From assembly GCF_008315115.2 (NCBI RefSeq), contig NC_050175.1, positions 35,645,301 through 35,709,300 of the forward strand: a DNA stretch of 64,000 nucleotides, written 5' to 3'. Position 1 is the stretch's first letter. The number at the start of each line of letters is the position of its first letter. The notes under the pieces were generated by a model. It was not told the DNA's origin. It ran no database searches and worked only from the letters and a program-made list of their open reading frames with translations. This DNA comes from Sander lucioperca. Lineage: Eukaryota; Chordata; Actinopteri; Perciformes; Percidae. Shown here in pieces: positions 1 to 11,527 of this stretch. Both the position numbers and the translations under genes were made by a program.

Positions 1-958
1 ATAAAGCTATCACACGATGAGTAATTGTGGCCGCAGCAGCTCGTGCAGTTACCGCGAAATGTGACTACTTCAAAGTTAGCTGCCTGCTGGCTGTTTTAAT
101 CCTGGAGGAGACTCGTTATGTAGCGGCAGCGGCTAGAGGCCTCTATAACAAACCAAATGTGCACGCATGCATTCTCATTCACTTCAAAAGCACACTTACC
201 TGCACTTCAACTTTCTCTCGCTCTTGCTGGCCGCGCCGCCGACAGATGGCATGGACTCACTTGTATCTAAGTGGCGCGCCTGGCAGGAAGCCTGGTCATC
301 ATGTGATATGAAGGTTTAGGTTGTTTTATCTAGCTAATTATTATTGTTAAATATTATTCTTAAACGGACCACTTGTGGGCAATCATCAAAGAAAAAAGGT
401 GAAAAAAAAATCTGGACAAAAAAAGGGCACTTTGGCCTTGAGGGGCAAAAGGGGCAAGTGCTCAAGCACCCATAGCCCCCCCCCCCCCCTCTGCAAGTGC
501 ATGGTATTGAAGGACGGCGGAGCCGATCAGCAGCCGTTCCGCAGTTGGTGGAAATTGCAGGTGAGAAGTTGTTGATGTTCACGATTTTTGGCTAAGTCCT
601 GGATCTTCCCAGTCCTACCTACAGCACCTTTAAGGTGCAGCGAAGCTCAGGGACACATGTGTCTACATTACCAATTAATGCCGTGATCAGACTAAATTAC
701 TTAAATCTTTCCAGCTGGTCATTATGTCACAAACATTGTCAAAATATGTGAAAGGGAGAAAAAAAATTGAACTTGCACGCCTTTCTATTGGAACCCTGTT
801 AGGCATTTGGTCTTTTGACACGTTCACTGTTTCAGATTAAGGGATTGTAGTCATACATTCTTGCTGTGTATTTAGGATACATAGGTTTCTGAATCCCTCC
901 TCTTATCTTCATTCATTGCTTCATTTTTACAGATGTTTTTGGCTGAGAGTTCTTGCTC
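1..958. other. No gene recognised; probable dok4 5' intron or upstream DNA
   Basis: No exon, RNA gene or recognisable transposon was identified. A C-run at ~477-490 is the only simple-sequence feature. The open frames here show no family resemblance. Confidence 0.4.
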
Positions 959-1213
959 CTATTGGTCAGTGTACAAGAACATGTCATAGAATGTGCCAAC
1001 CTTGCGAGAGACGGCAAAAGAAATCCTGACTTGCTCGTCTTTCTGTAAGTAAGTCACGAGGTGTCCCAGCTGCTGTGTCAATGACACACTGCACAGGATA
1101 AAAAAGCTATTGTCACACCCGACGCTCATTATTGTTCCCAACACGCCACTTCTGACTAGTCGGGCCATTATTGGGCTGATATCAGGCAGTCTGATCTTTG
1201 AATAAGAACACAA
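959..1213 (-). CDS. Unrecognised 84-codon open frame, possible exon or retrocopy
   Basis: The frame reads on the minus strand, from ISPIMARLVRSGVLGTIM through GHLVTYLQKDEQVRISFA to FYDMFLYTDQ and a stop. It has a balanced, protein-like composition and no simple sequence, unlike most frames here. A pyrimidine-rich stretch ending in CAAAG precedes it and could be an acceptor. I do not recognise the family. It may be a terminal exon, a decayed retrocopy or chance. Confidence 0.25.
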   Translation of the reverse strand: MCSYSKIRLPDISPIMARLVRSGVLGTIMSVGCDNSFFILCSVSLTQQLGHLVTYLQKDEQVRISFAVSRKVGTFYDMFLYTDQ

Positions 1214-2769
1214 AATCCCTTATTTTTAATGTCTCTCGTAAAGAACGCAAATATTAGTTTTGTTAATGATGACAACCAACACATTCTCATGAACAGGTTT
1301 TTATGATATCGAACAAAAAACGTTTCAAAAAACAATTCCTATGATATCCTTCGAAATTACTGTGACCGCCGACCGGTCATGTGACAAAGTTTAGCTGACT
1401 GGTCACATGACAGTTAAGTTTGACCTACAAAAGGTGACTGTCCTGTGGTGACAACAGTTAAGTTTAGGCACCAAAATGACTAGATAAGATCAGTTAAAAT
1501 CTTAGTAAGTTAACATGCATTTTCTCTGTGAAAGTCCTGTGTTTCCCCTTAACTTCTTTCCGGACACAAACTCCTCTCCCCGACTTAAAAGCCCTGTGTT
1601 TTAGGACCTTAATATCCACTCCGACCTCCTCTCTGAACGGATCTTCGTGTTCTTATACAGCAGCAGTCAATGTGGTGCTGATAGTAATAAATATGTGGAA
1701 TACATACAAATTACAGTACAGTTTCGAAGCTATATGTATGAATGGTTCGTGAGAACAGCCTGTGACAATATATCTTGACAATGTGCTGGTTATGCTTTCC
1801 TGTTAGTTTTTCTGACTTAATATGATTTAAGCACTGACGTTTTTGACTCTTAGGAACCACTTTGATGTCAACTGATACATGTTGTAACACATTGTAAAGA
1901 GAAATGCTAGTTTGAGTACGTAACCAGCCGTGGCAAATAGTTCCAAGTGTTGAGCGAGTGTTCAGTGTGTTCAATGTGCAATGTACTTATATTTCTGACA
2001 TTTTCCACCAGGCATCTGAAGGCAGCGTGATGTTCGTTTGTTATGTCGACACTTTATGCAACATAAAACTCTGTCAGCTCAGCAAATGGAAGTTTGCATG
2101 CAGACAAAGATGGACCTATGAGATGTGGTGTGAAGTTATGACCCCACTGCACAAGAGCGCTCAGACACACACCCACACACACACACCAACCGCCAGGTAA
2201 AACTATAGGAAAATGATTGTACATGTATTATAAAACGGAGATATTGAGTGAATGCATGCACGCTGGGTTGTCAGCATCTCTGTGCTCTCGGCCCACGCCC
2301 TCCTACACACACTCTTTCCAAACTTCATGTGTCCACCTATGCCCTCGTAACAACTTTCAGCCTGTAAAGGCTGTACTTCTGGCTGCTAAATATAACTTAT
2401 TGTGAAAAGTTTTTTTTTGTCTGCATGCATGCAGATACAGTACATATATGCACACACTAACACAAGACTGTCCTCCTAAGAAGAACGGCAGCATTAGTCA
2501 TATGTTCAGCGCCCTTTAGCTTGTAGGACTTACATTTGTCAGTTTGACAAAAAACATTTCCAAATGAATGCCTATGTTACTCTGTGACTGCTAGATGTGT
2601 AAAAAAGTATACTTTTTGCTAACATGTTAGACATAACATTATAAGACCATATGCGTGGTGTTCATCTTATTGTGGAAATGAAAAAAAAAACAAAGAAAGA
2701 AAAAGGAATGCAGATGTATATGTAACTTTTCAGGTTTGTCAACATTGGTAGGGACAAGTCATCTGGTAA
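1214..2769. other. No gene recognised; AT-rich intronic or upstream DNA
   Basis: Apart from a short CA-rich tract at about 2165-2186 nothing was identified. There is no exon matching the missing dok4 N-terminus (DIVKQGYV-type codons). Confidence 0.35.
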
Positions 2770-3570
2770 ACAAAATCCAGTATCGCAATATATATTGCAG
2801 GAAAAAAGAATCTTGCAATAATATATATTTTTTTCAATATCCTGCATATATCCATGGTGCTGTCCGTGGTGCTGAAGTAGCAGATGGATTTGTAATTGCA
2901 ACTCTTTTCCCGAGTCCCACCCTTTTGTCGGTTCCATCTTGGATCTACGTATAATATTCTCTTAATCTTGGATCTGTAATATTCTCTAAAATATACAGAA
3001 CCAAAAAAGTCATTCATTGGGGGGGTGCATAGTCGGGGGTGAATGAAACTACAGGGGCGGTTCCCCCTGTTAAATATGACAAGATCACCTACTGATGTTA
3101 GTTACATCCACAGTAGGGCTCATGACCATTCAGCTGCTTCAGTTGCCAGTGCTGCAGCTAGCACAGTACAGTACAGCAGGTTGCCAGATCATCAGGTAAA
3201 ATATTCCCCATATCTCGCTTACTCCTCCTACTAGGATATGTCCTAGTATCGCATTGCCAGACCCTAGGGTTGGCCGAACCCTAACCCTTTGGCCTACTTT
3301 AGCATATACAAATTTGCTCCGTAACAACCTGTGAACCACAATCCCAAACTGGCACTTTGATTTTCTGTGTACGGAATTGTTTACCTAAAGTAAACTTCTT
3401 TGACTTTCATGCACATCATGTCTATTTTAATAGACTATTAAACCAAATAACTATTTTTCTAAAATTATACTTAAAAAAAAATCCCAATATATCGCCTTAC
3501 ACACAGTATCGAAATATATTTCAATATATTGAATCATGACCCATGTATCGTGATACGTATCGTATTGGCA
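2770..3570. repeat. Interspersed repeat with TATCG/AATATAT motifs
   Basis: Both ends carry related motifs: CAGTATCGCAATATATATTG at ~2778 and GTATCGTGATACGTATCG near 3545. Similar motifs flank the LINE at 8060-8990. It looks like a diverged DNA transposon, but ends could not be fixed. Confidence 0.35.
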
Positions 3571-3760
3571 GACTGGGAAGGAACTTGTTTTGGTGGAACG
3601 TGTACGTTCAAAAGTTGTTTTAGTCGTGCAACAGAAAACTCAGATTGGACAGATAGTCTAGCTAGCTGTCTGGATTTACCCTGCAGAGATCTGAGGAGCA
3701 GTTAACCATAGTCTTCATGAATCCACCGGAGTTTAGAACGCCAACACAAAGAAAGCAGAA
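3571..3760. repeat. Interspersed repeat, also at 45530-45690 in inverse orientation
   Basis: The block around GATTGGACAGATAGTCTAGC and CTGCAGAGATCTGAGGAGCA recurs reverse-complemented at about 45550-45640. The sequence GGAACTTGTTTTGGTGGAAC also recurs at 5117 and 31975. It is a dispersed teleost repeat. Confidence 0.6.
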
Positions 3761-4722
3761 GGTGGAATTCCCTGCGGCACCTGAACAATCCCAGAAATGA
3801 AACGTCGTCGATATAGACTAGGACGTGTCCCTACCTGTGTACCGTCCATTTTCAAATGTATGCCTATGATAAGAGCATCACAAATGAAGTTCCATTAAGG
3901 CAGAAATCTCAGATGAAAATGTGCAAATCTCTCTGCATGGCTAGACACCAGTAGAGGTAGTGGGTGTGGAATGTGTGTTTTCTTTTGTTATTTGGGTGAA
4001 CAGACCCCTTTATGATGCAAATAAACACATCAAAATCTTTAAGCGATCACCCACATCCCATGATGCAGTGCTCTCCTCGTTCTCCTGTGCAGACTGATGA
4101 TGCTTCTGTCAACAGTGCACTGGCGGTTACTCAGTGACGTGCGGCACATTCTGGCCAACATCGCATATGATGGAATAGTTATGGGAGGCATTGAAATGAC
4201 TCTGGATGAGTTTACCGCCTTCCACATTGATAAGTGAAGCACCCAGATGATCAGTCAAAACCTTTATCTTGATAGCTGTTAGCACTGCCCTTGCTTTCTG
4301 TGAGAGGAGCAGGCCAAAGTCATTGCCAAAAATAGCAGCTGGACGGTCGCAGAGCCACTGTTGCTGAAAGGAGTCATGTGCTATACCGTGAGTCTCCAGG
4401 CGCTAGGACCATGCAGCGGAGGTGGCAGCCTAAAGCTTACTGAAGCAGGTAAGATAAGATCAATCTTTAATGATGCCTGTGAGGACATCAGGTAGAGAGG
4501 GACACAGCATTCCCACAGGCACTGCAACAGCACATCGATCCACCGTGCCCAAAGCTGATTGTCCTGCTGGGAAAAGACGTGTCTAATCAGATCGGAATAG
4601 GTCGCACTTGTTTGTGCAGCTGGCCTCCTTGTCTGGGAATTGAACCCCAATCTCCTTGTGATTGGCGGGCACGGTACTGATTCAGAGGAAGGTGCTTTTG
4701 TCTGCTTTAAAAACTTCCATCA

Positions 4723-4900
4723 AGGGCGCCTGGGTGGCTCACCTGGTAGAGCGCATGCCCATATATAGAGGTTTACTCCTCGACGCAGCGGCCGCGGGTT
4801 CGACTCCGACCTTACCCTCTCTCTCCCCTTTCATGTCTTCAGCTGTCCTATCAAATAAAGGTCTTAAATCCCTCCCAAAAAAAAACAACTTAAAAAATAA
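4723..4900 (+). mobile_element. tRNA-derived SINE
   Basis: The head resembles a tRNA: box A-like GGTGGCTCACCTGGTAGAGC and box B GGGTTCGACTCC at ~4797. The tail has TTTCATGTCTTCAGCTGTCC and an A-rich end. The same family occurs in minus orientation at 56640-56858 and as a fragment at ~53125. It is not a functional tRNA gene because the insert and stems do not form a cloverleaf. Confidence 0.85.
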
Positions 4901-4929
4901 ATATCAATCCAGATGCACTAGAGGAAGGC

Positions 4930-5633
4930 TAGTCTCGCATTGCCAGCTCTGTCTTCACAGTGCTGTGGAGTAACGTCTGGCTACACCACACACACATTCT
5001 GGGATAGGAGAAAACAAACGCTCTGGGTTGTTTGGATTTCTTTAAACCAATCACAATCGTCTTGGGTGGTGCTAACCCCCGGACGCAGCGATGGTGGCTC
5101 TGCAAAATAGTCTCAGGAAGGAACTTGTTTTGGTGGAACATTTGCACCGCGCAAAACAAACGCTAGTGATGGCCAACTGAAGCTTTGTGAACCATTTTCT
5201 TTATTTTCTGAGCCCACTAGATGGCGCTCTTGGTTTTAAGAGAAAGGCCTTAGGCATTGCAATTCAGTGTATTCTCAACCCTTTGTTGAACAGAGAGCGC
5301 CATCTAGTGGGCTCAGAAAATAAAGACAATGGTTCACGAAGCTTCACTTGGCCATCACTACAAAACGCCACATACAGTATTAAATGAAGTTAACTTTTCA
5401 CACATTACATTAACGTGCCTTGTTGCACGATCCAACTTTTCTTCAAAACTTGCCATTTTCAGAGTGTAGCTTTCCAGCTCGAAGTTTGTTGTTGTTTCCC
5501 GTAGCGAACAGAGTTTGAGAACGGCAACACACAGAGAGCAGAAGCGGAGGGGGAAAGCCAGACATCCAGTGCGTCAGCCGCGTGCTGGATGTCAGGCTTT
5601 ATCCTAAAAATGTACTTCTGTTGGTCCAGACTA
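4930..5633. mobile_element. hAT-like DNA transposon, interrupted by a second element
   Basis: The ends read TAGTCTCGC and CCAGACTA and are flanked by a perfect 9-bp repeat GAGGAAGGC (4921-4929 and 5634-5642). A related copy lies near 31850-32050. A 197-bp element sits inside at 5164-5360. No transposase frame is left. Confidence 0.65.
5164..5360. mobile_element. Short inverted-repeat transposon (197 bp) with 8-bp target duplication
   Basis: The ends TAGTGATGGCCAA and TTGGCCATCACTA are inverse, and the arms (GAGCCCACTAGATGGCGCTC and its complement) pair over ~60 bp. It is flanked by CAAACGC/CAAAACGC. The related repeat at 32001-32035 has the uninterrupted CAAAACGC (32013-32020), which is an empty site. 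Confidence 0.85.
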
Positions 5634-5642
5634 GAGGAAGGC

Positions 5643-6134
5643 TAACCAAAAGTTAGTCTAGTGGACCTGGAATCGACACTGGGCAGTTGTCCGTGGTCAG
5701 CAGAGAGGCTGTCACTGATGAATGTTACTGTAGAAGCAGTGAAACAATGTGTGGCAGTAAAGGACATGCTTGCTCAGCAGACCTCTTCTTAATAACATTG
5801 TGATATGTATGACACATTTAATGTGTCAGGGTTCTAACTCATGCCCTGTAAGAGCAGGTTGCACACTGGTCAGACTCCTTACAGTATAATCCTTATTTGA
5901 GCATGACGTTTTATTCTTAGACCTTGGGGAAAAAAAGTAGTTTAGACATAAAGAAATCTTGAGAAAGACCAGAATAAGCTTAAGATTTTGTTGACAATTG
6001 ATTCCTAAAGACTTGTGGATATTGGCAAATGTCAGCATCCTTACATACTACTCTATACGTGACCTACATGACCTGCATGTTAACATTGTCACCGTGGGCA
6101 TGTTGTCATGCTAACATTTGCATTTCAACTTTGA
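5643..6134. other. No gene recognised
   Basis: This is AT-rich, apparently unique sequence between transposons. Nothing was identified. Confidence 0.35.
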
Positions 6135-6771
6135 GGGCCCTATCTTGCACCCGACGCAGCGCAAAGCCCGACTCAGGTGTCTTTGCTAGTTTAAGACCGA
6201 CGCAGTTGTCAATTTCCCGTCCAGCGCCCGCGTCGTTTAAATAGCAAATGCACTAGTGCCAATCTTTGCGCCCATGGGCGAGCTGATCTTACAGGGAAGT
6301 GTGTTCAGGTGCATTTTTGGCGTATTGCTATTTTGAGGCAGCGGGAAGTGATCGCGCCAGTGACCAACAAAAACCTGGTCTAAAGTCAATAGCGCAGCAT
6401 TTCAACAGACAGCAAATTAGTAAAATGCGCCTAGGCTCGTGCACACTATGCTTGTTACACACACAGGGAAGCGCAGCAGCACACAAACATGCAAAATAAA
6501 AATATTACGGTGCAAATCCGTCATCATAATAGCAATGCGCCAAGGTGCGCCTGGCTTTTTTTAAGGGAATGGGAGGTGACACTGGTTTATTGTATGTTAC
6601 GCCCAAAACACACCTATGAATTAATGAAGACACTAAGTACAACCCTTTTGAACCATGCGCACGGACCCTTTTTTTCCGCCGTCAAACTAGCAAAAGTGGA
6701 CTTGGACACGCCCTAAACGCACCTGCGCCATGCGCTTCACGCCGTGTACTTAGATCATTAAAATAGGGCCC
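6135..6771. mobile_element. GGGCCC-ended DNA transposon, copy 1
   Basis: It begins GGGCCCTATCTTGCACCCGA and ends AAAATAGGGCCC. A second copy in the same orientation lies at 39088-39750, flanked there by TAA on both sides. That fits a PIF/Harbinger-type element. No long coding frame remains. Confidence 0.7.
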
Positions 6772-7489
6772 ATAATGGTCAGAAAATACCAGTGAGAAAC
6801 TGCTGCCTCTAGCTGGTTGCCCTGAAATGTGTGTATGCTGTGTTGATTTTTTAAAGCACCATATTATAGCAGGCATGATGTTCAAAGACATGTGGTCAGC
6901 TTCATGACCGGGACTATATTCTGCAAGTGCTGCATTGCATGTATCTTGTCCTGACAACACAGAATTCTGAAACATTAAAATGTTATGGCAGGTCGGATGG
7001 CACCTGTCCTGATCAACAATAAAGTTCACTCAGAACACAGCCAATGTACCAAAAGACACATTTTCATCAGCTTTTAAATCAGCAGCATGAGTCCGGTAGT
7101 ATTAAAAATTGCCATCTGGCTCATTTTCCACTTTTTTTTACAGCGACTGATTCAGATTCCACACAATCTCCCACAACCATGGATCTCCAAGAGCTCTGGC
7201 TGCTGCACAGGATCACAATGTGTGGAAGCATTTGGACTAAATAACAGCCGCAATGTTCCAATTTTTTTGTAAAGTATAAAGTATTTTGTAAAGCGGTAAC
7301 GTCATCATCACTTAAACATTCGATCCAGTCTATCTCTCCACACCTTTAAAAATGCCCTGTTTTCCTATTACAGTACCAACTGTACCTGTACATAATCCTC
7401 TACAACACAATAACCTCTTCTAATATTATTATTAATATCCAGTTTCATTCTTGCTCTGCCTCAAACTTGATTATGACTAACTGACTTGA
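6772..7489. other. No gene recognised
   Basis: Several open frames exist but none resembles a known protein and none has codon-like conservation. Nothing was identified. Confidence 0.35.
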
Positions 7490-7645
7490 TGATGTTCTTT
7501 TTTTTTTCTTTTCTTTTTTTTTTCTTTTGTTATCTGTTATGTCTAATTATACTGTATATTTATTTATCGTTAAGGACCCCCTCGAAAACGAGATGCTGCA
7601 TCTCAAGATGTTACTCCTAATAAAGAAATGTTCAACTTCAGACAG
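7490..7645 (+). mobile_element. 3' tail of a non-LTR retrotransposon (fragment)
   Basis: A T-rich tract is followed by GGACCCCCTCGAAAACGAGA, CTCAAGATGTTACTCC and TAATAAAG. This order is known at the 3' end of teleost non-LTR elements. No coding part is left next to it. Confidence 0.4.
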
Positions 7646-8059
7646 CAGCCACAACACACACAAAGGGCACCAGGCTTTAAACCACCACCCAAATTAGCTT
7701 TCTAATGACTACTTCATATTGAGGACACATGTCTTGTGTTGCAGCTTTGGCTCACTGAATGACTTCCAAACAAACGTGCACTGCTGATGTCAGTTTGCAG
7801 GCTAGTCAGCTGAAGCACATTAAACAGCTTAAAACCAGTAAATGCCATGTATCGATCTTTTATAATATAAATTGCACATGAGAATTTAACGTTTTGGTAC
7901 TAGAATAATAAAAATCTTTTAAAAAGTTTTTTTTTTTTTTGTCAAACTGAGAAATGTATCTTTTTAGATAAAACAAATGTTGACAAAGTTTTCTTTTGGG
8001 GACATAATTTGAAGTTTGAAAATAGTAATAAATTGCAATATCATTGTATTGTGAATTAA
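7646..8059. other. No gene recognised
   Basis: This is AT-rich, apparently unique sequence with a T-run at about 7926. It leads into the LINE insertion site. Confidence 0.35.
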
Positions 8060-8067
8060 GTATCGTG

Positions 8068-8220
8068 ATAACATCAGAATCAGAATCAGAAAAAGCTTGA
8101 TTGCCAAGTACATTTTTTACACATACCAGGAATTTGTTTGGGTGTTGTAGGTGAATGTCACACATTCTCTAAATATTTGAAGGTTAAGAAAATCAAGTAT
8201 TAGAATATAAACAATATAAG

Positions 8221-8313
<93 letters not shown>

Positions 8314-8980
8314 GTATATATTAAAAATAAAACTAGAAAGAGCAGTACAGCAGAGTAAGTACAGTGGCATGTAGAGCCAGAGGTGGGGTGTGGAGAGTGT
8401 CAGGGTGGGTCTCGGGCCTTGTTGATAAGGCTAGTGGCGGAGGGGAAAAAACTGTTGTTGTGGCATGATTTTTTGGTCCTGATGGACCTCAGCCTCCTGC
8501 CAGAGGGGAGTGACTCAAAGAGTTTGTGGCCGGGGTGGGAGGGATCGGCCACAATCTTTCCAGCTCGCTTCAGAGTCCTGGTGGCGTACAGGTCCTGGAG
8601 CGGCGGCAGATTGCAGCCAATCACCTTCTCAGCTGACCGAATGACACGCTGCAGCCTGCCCTTGTCCTTGGCAGTGGCAGCAGCGTACCAGATGGTGATG
8701 GAGGATGTGAGGATGGACTCGATGATGGCTGTGTAGAACTGCACCATCATTGTCTTTGGCGGGTTGAATTTCTTCAGCTGCCGCAGGAAGTACATCCTCT
8801 GTTGTGCTTTCTTGATGAGGGAGCTGATGTTCAGCTCCCACTTGAGATCCTGGGAGATGATAGTTCCCAGGAAGCGGAAAGACTCCACAGTGTCAATTGT
8901 GGAGTCACAGAGGGTGACGGGGGCAGGTGGGGCTGAGTTCTTCCTGAAGTCCACAACCATTTCCACTGTCTTTACATGCC
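8068..8980 (-). mobile_element. 5'-truncated L2-like LINE with reverse transcriptase C-terminus
   Basis: On the minus strand an open frame ending at 8400 encodes the C-terminal part of a CR1/L2-clade ORF2: VEMVVDFRKN, SFRFLGTIISQDLKWE, TIWYAAATAKDKGRLQRV, IVADPSHPGHKLFESLPSG. The 3' end reads TTGGCAATCAAGC followed by three TTCTGA-type repeats. It is flanked by GTATCGTG at 8060-8067 and 8981-8988, read as the target duplication. The catalytic palm motifs lie in the missing 5' part, so it is dead. Confidence 0.9.
8222..8314. repeat. (TA)n microsatellite followed by (CA)n
   Basis: About 40 TA units are followed by a short CA run, inside the 3' part of the L2-like LINE. Confidence 0.95.
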
Positions 8981-8989
8981 GTATCGTGG

Positions 8990-10470
8990 GTAGTGATTCC
9001 CACCCCTACTTATCATACAGCTGTCTACTTTCCTTGAATCTGTAGAGAGACAAACAATAATTCTACATGAACAGGTTTGGTTATTAGAGACTGGCCAAAC
9101 ATTCTTGTGCCCTGACCTGTGATCTATGAATGGCACGATGTTGTCTAAGCTTTCCCTTTCTCTCATCAAACCACACCACGTTGTTTCTGAAAATTCCATC
9201 ACACTAAGGACTAACAGCAGCTAACATTAACGGTCGAGTGTCCCTGGTGCGGAGCTTCACCTCTAAAACGACAAATAAACCACAGTTACTATTACATGTA
9301 CAATAACTACATTAGGAGGCAAAGGAATGGCTAAATTTGATGCGCAGATCAACAGTGAGCCGGAGAGTGAGTGAGAAAGTGCCACCGCTAACTGCTAAAC
9401 TAAAGTAGCTAACAGAGCTGACAGCGTGTAAACAACCGTGGGATTAGCGAGAAAGTCGCTAAAAGGAGATCGCTATGAGTGCTTGAGTGAACTAGCGTAA
9501 CGTTAGGTTTAAATATAAAGTGGATGATTAGCCGCTGTAATGAAGAATATGACAAAAATAACTGCGTCAAGCTACCGAAGCAAGACGCTATCAACGCGGT
9601 AGCACGTCAGCACATCAGCCGAGCCAGTGTTCCGGTTATGTCCAATTACGTGTTGTAGCTTGTCAGACTGGCGATCAGATTTGAAAATATTAGAGATCAC
9701 CCAAGCCTATCCTCGGTGCCAGCCCACCCACTCTAAAGGAGCATCTGTGATATATGTTTGTGTGTACTTCTTTCTTTGTTTTTCAGTAATACAAATAGTA
9801 ACAGTAAACCTGAAAGTCACTCTGAGATGATTTTTTTCTGCAGTGATTGTGATGTGATGTGATTATTGTTGTGATTTCAGTTGGACTTTAAGCACGCACG
9901 CACCCAAACACACCAAACACACCACTCTCCTTTGTCCACGTCAGATGGGCTGATGAAGAAATGCGCACTCAGCAGGATTGTGATGCTGTGGCAGCGGGAT
10001 GGTTTGGTTGCCGTGGCAGCATAATTAGGTGGGTGGTTACTGTGGCAGCAGGGGGTGGAACATGACGTATTGCCCTCCTGGGAAACAGCAGCCAGTCGGA
10101 AGTAAACGACCTGACCCTGGCTTTCTGTTTCACTCTCTCTTTCTCCATCTCTGTCCACTTTTATATTTAAAAAGATTTTCAGAACACGCTGTGTCCCGGC
10201 GTGCCTACTGCTGTTTTGACTCTGGGATTGTTTGCTAGTCTGCAGCTGAGTTTGATTGTCCCCCTCATCTCCCCCATCCACGACCTACAGGCCTCACTGT
10301 AAACTGTTTTTATTACTTACTACATATGATCCAGTGTTCATATCCAAAATCTCACTTAATGAAGTTGCTAATAGATCTGTGGTTTTAGCAGCTTGTTAGA
10401 GACTTCCTCTGGTCCAGCTGGCTCAGATGAATGGCTCCTCTAGACTTTCCACATTGGTTTGTACCTAATA
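8990..10470. other. No gene recognised
   Basis: The 9200-9650 part has many TTAGC/GCTAA motifs common in fish repeats. The 9880-10280 part is moderately GC-rich. No exon with a recognisable product or convincing splice sites was found. Confidence 0.35.
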
Positions 10471-10530
10471 ATAATAATAATAATAATATATTTTATTTAT
10501 ATAGCGCTTTACATGGTACTCTACATTAAC
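10471..10530. repeat. (AAT)n with a retroposon tail fragment
   Basis: AAT repeats lead into TTTTATTTATATAGCGCTTT, a tail motif shared by many teleost SINE and LINE ends. Confidence 0.6.
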
Positions 10531-10653
10531 TGTAGATACATTACCTACAGTAATGTATCCAATTCGTTTAATACAGAGTAATTTGGGGTGTTTGTGAATC
10601 TCGTACGATTGTATTGATCACTTTACAGCTGTTTCTTCTGTAATGGTTGTGCA

Positions 10654-10740
10654 TAGGGGTGTCACGATTTCGATTTTAAATTGAAAATGGATCGAAATGA
10701 GCTTTTGATTTTGACGAAATCGAAATCAGAAGCAGGATCT
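10654..10740. mobile_element. hAT-like end fragment (TAGGGGTGTCACGATT type)
   Basis: Only one end is visible. A fuller relative with both ends lies at 53006-53663. Confidence 0.45.
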
Positions 10741-11527
10741 GGACATATTTCACAGCACATTTGTTTTCTATTTGATTGAACAAATCAAGTCCACATTGGT
10801 GGTGGTATCACACTTCACTTCCCGGAGTTTTTATGTCTTGGCGGGTGTTTATTCAATAAACTGCTTTCCATACACATTTGAATTTCTATTATGTCTTTTA
10901 CCTTGCAAAAAGCTATGTATTTGTAATGAATGAATTAAATATTTCACACATTTTCATTGTGTTGCTTCTATCCCCTATGTTAAGCACGTTGTATTGTAAA
11001 GAGAAAACGGCTGTGTTGACTGATGTTCATTTCCACTACCTTTGTACCCTGACCACTGTCTTGTTCTCTGTATTCTCTCAGTCACAAACCTCCCCAACAC
11101 GCCCTCCTCCGCAGTCTTGTACTAGTACACACTGTCTTTCCTTCATTATTGCTTCATTATCTCTTGCTGTTGTCCTCTGTTCTGTTCTCCGTCTCTTCCT
11201 CCCTCCCTGCAGCCTCTCTGTATTTCCTTTGACAAAATGTTATGGGCTTTTTAATTGTAAGTCAATTTACTACAGCTGCTAAATATATTGCCTTTTCTCT
11301 CTCTCTTGCTCTCGCTCTCTCTCTCTCACACTCACTCTCTTTGTCAGTGTGTGTGTGTGTGTGTGTGTGTGCGTGTGTGCGTGCGTGCAATGCAATTACA
11401 GCTTATTGGTGATTCATACCACTCCCGAAACCGCTATTTTAGCTTGCTGTAGTTCTCCCTCTTATTCCTCCATGATTTTTGACTAAATATTGCAGTGGTA
11501 TTCTTCATTTGCAACTTTGTCCATAAT
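10741..11527. other. No gene recognised; CT and TG tracts
   Basis: It holds CT-rich sequence at about 11290-11345 and (TG)n at about 11346-11372. The 134-codon open frame at 10878-11282 is low complexity near its end and resembles nothing known. Confidence 0.4.

Noticed and set aside
4723..4812. Possible functional tRNA genes at 4723, 49230-49290 and 56780-56858
   Set aside because: Box A and B motifs are present but each is followed by a SINE body and tail, and the stems do not form a cloverleaf.
8117..8308. Open frame of Tyr-Ile repeats on the minus strand
   Set aside because: It is a translation of the (TA)n microsatellite.
10878..11282. 134-codon open frame
   Set aside because: Composition is typical of translated AT- and CT-rich DNA, with no motif or splice support.
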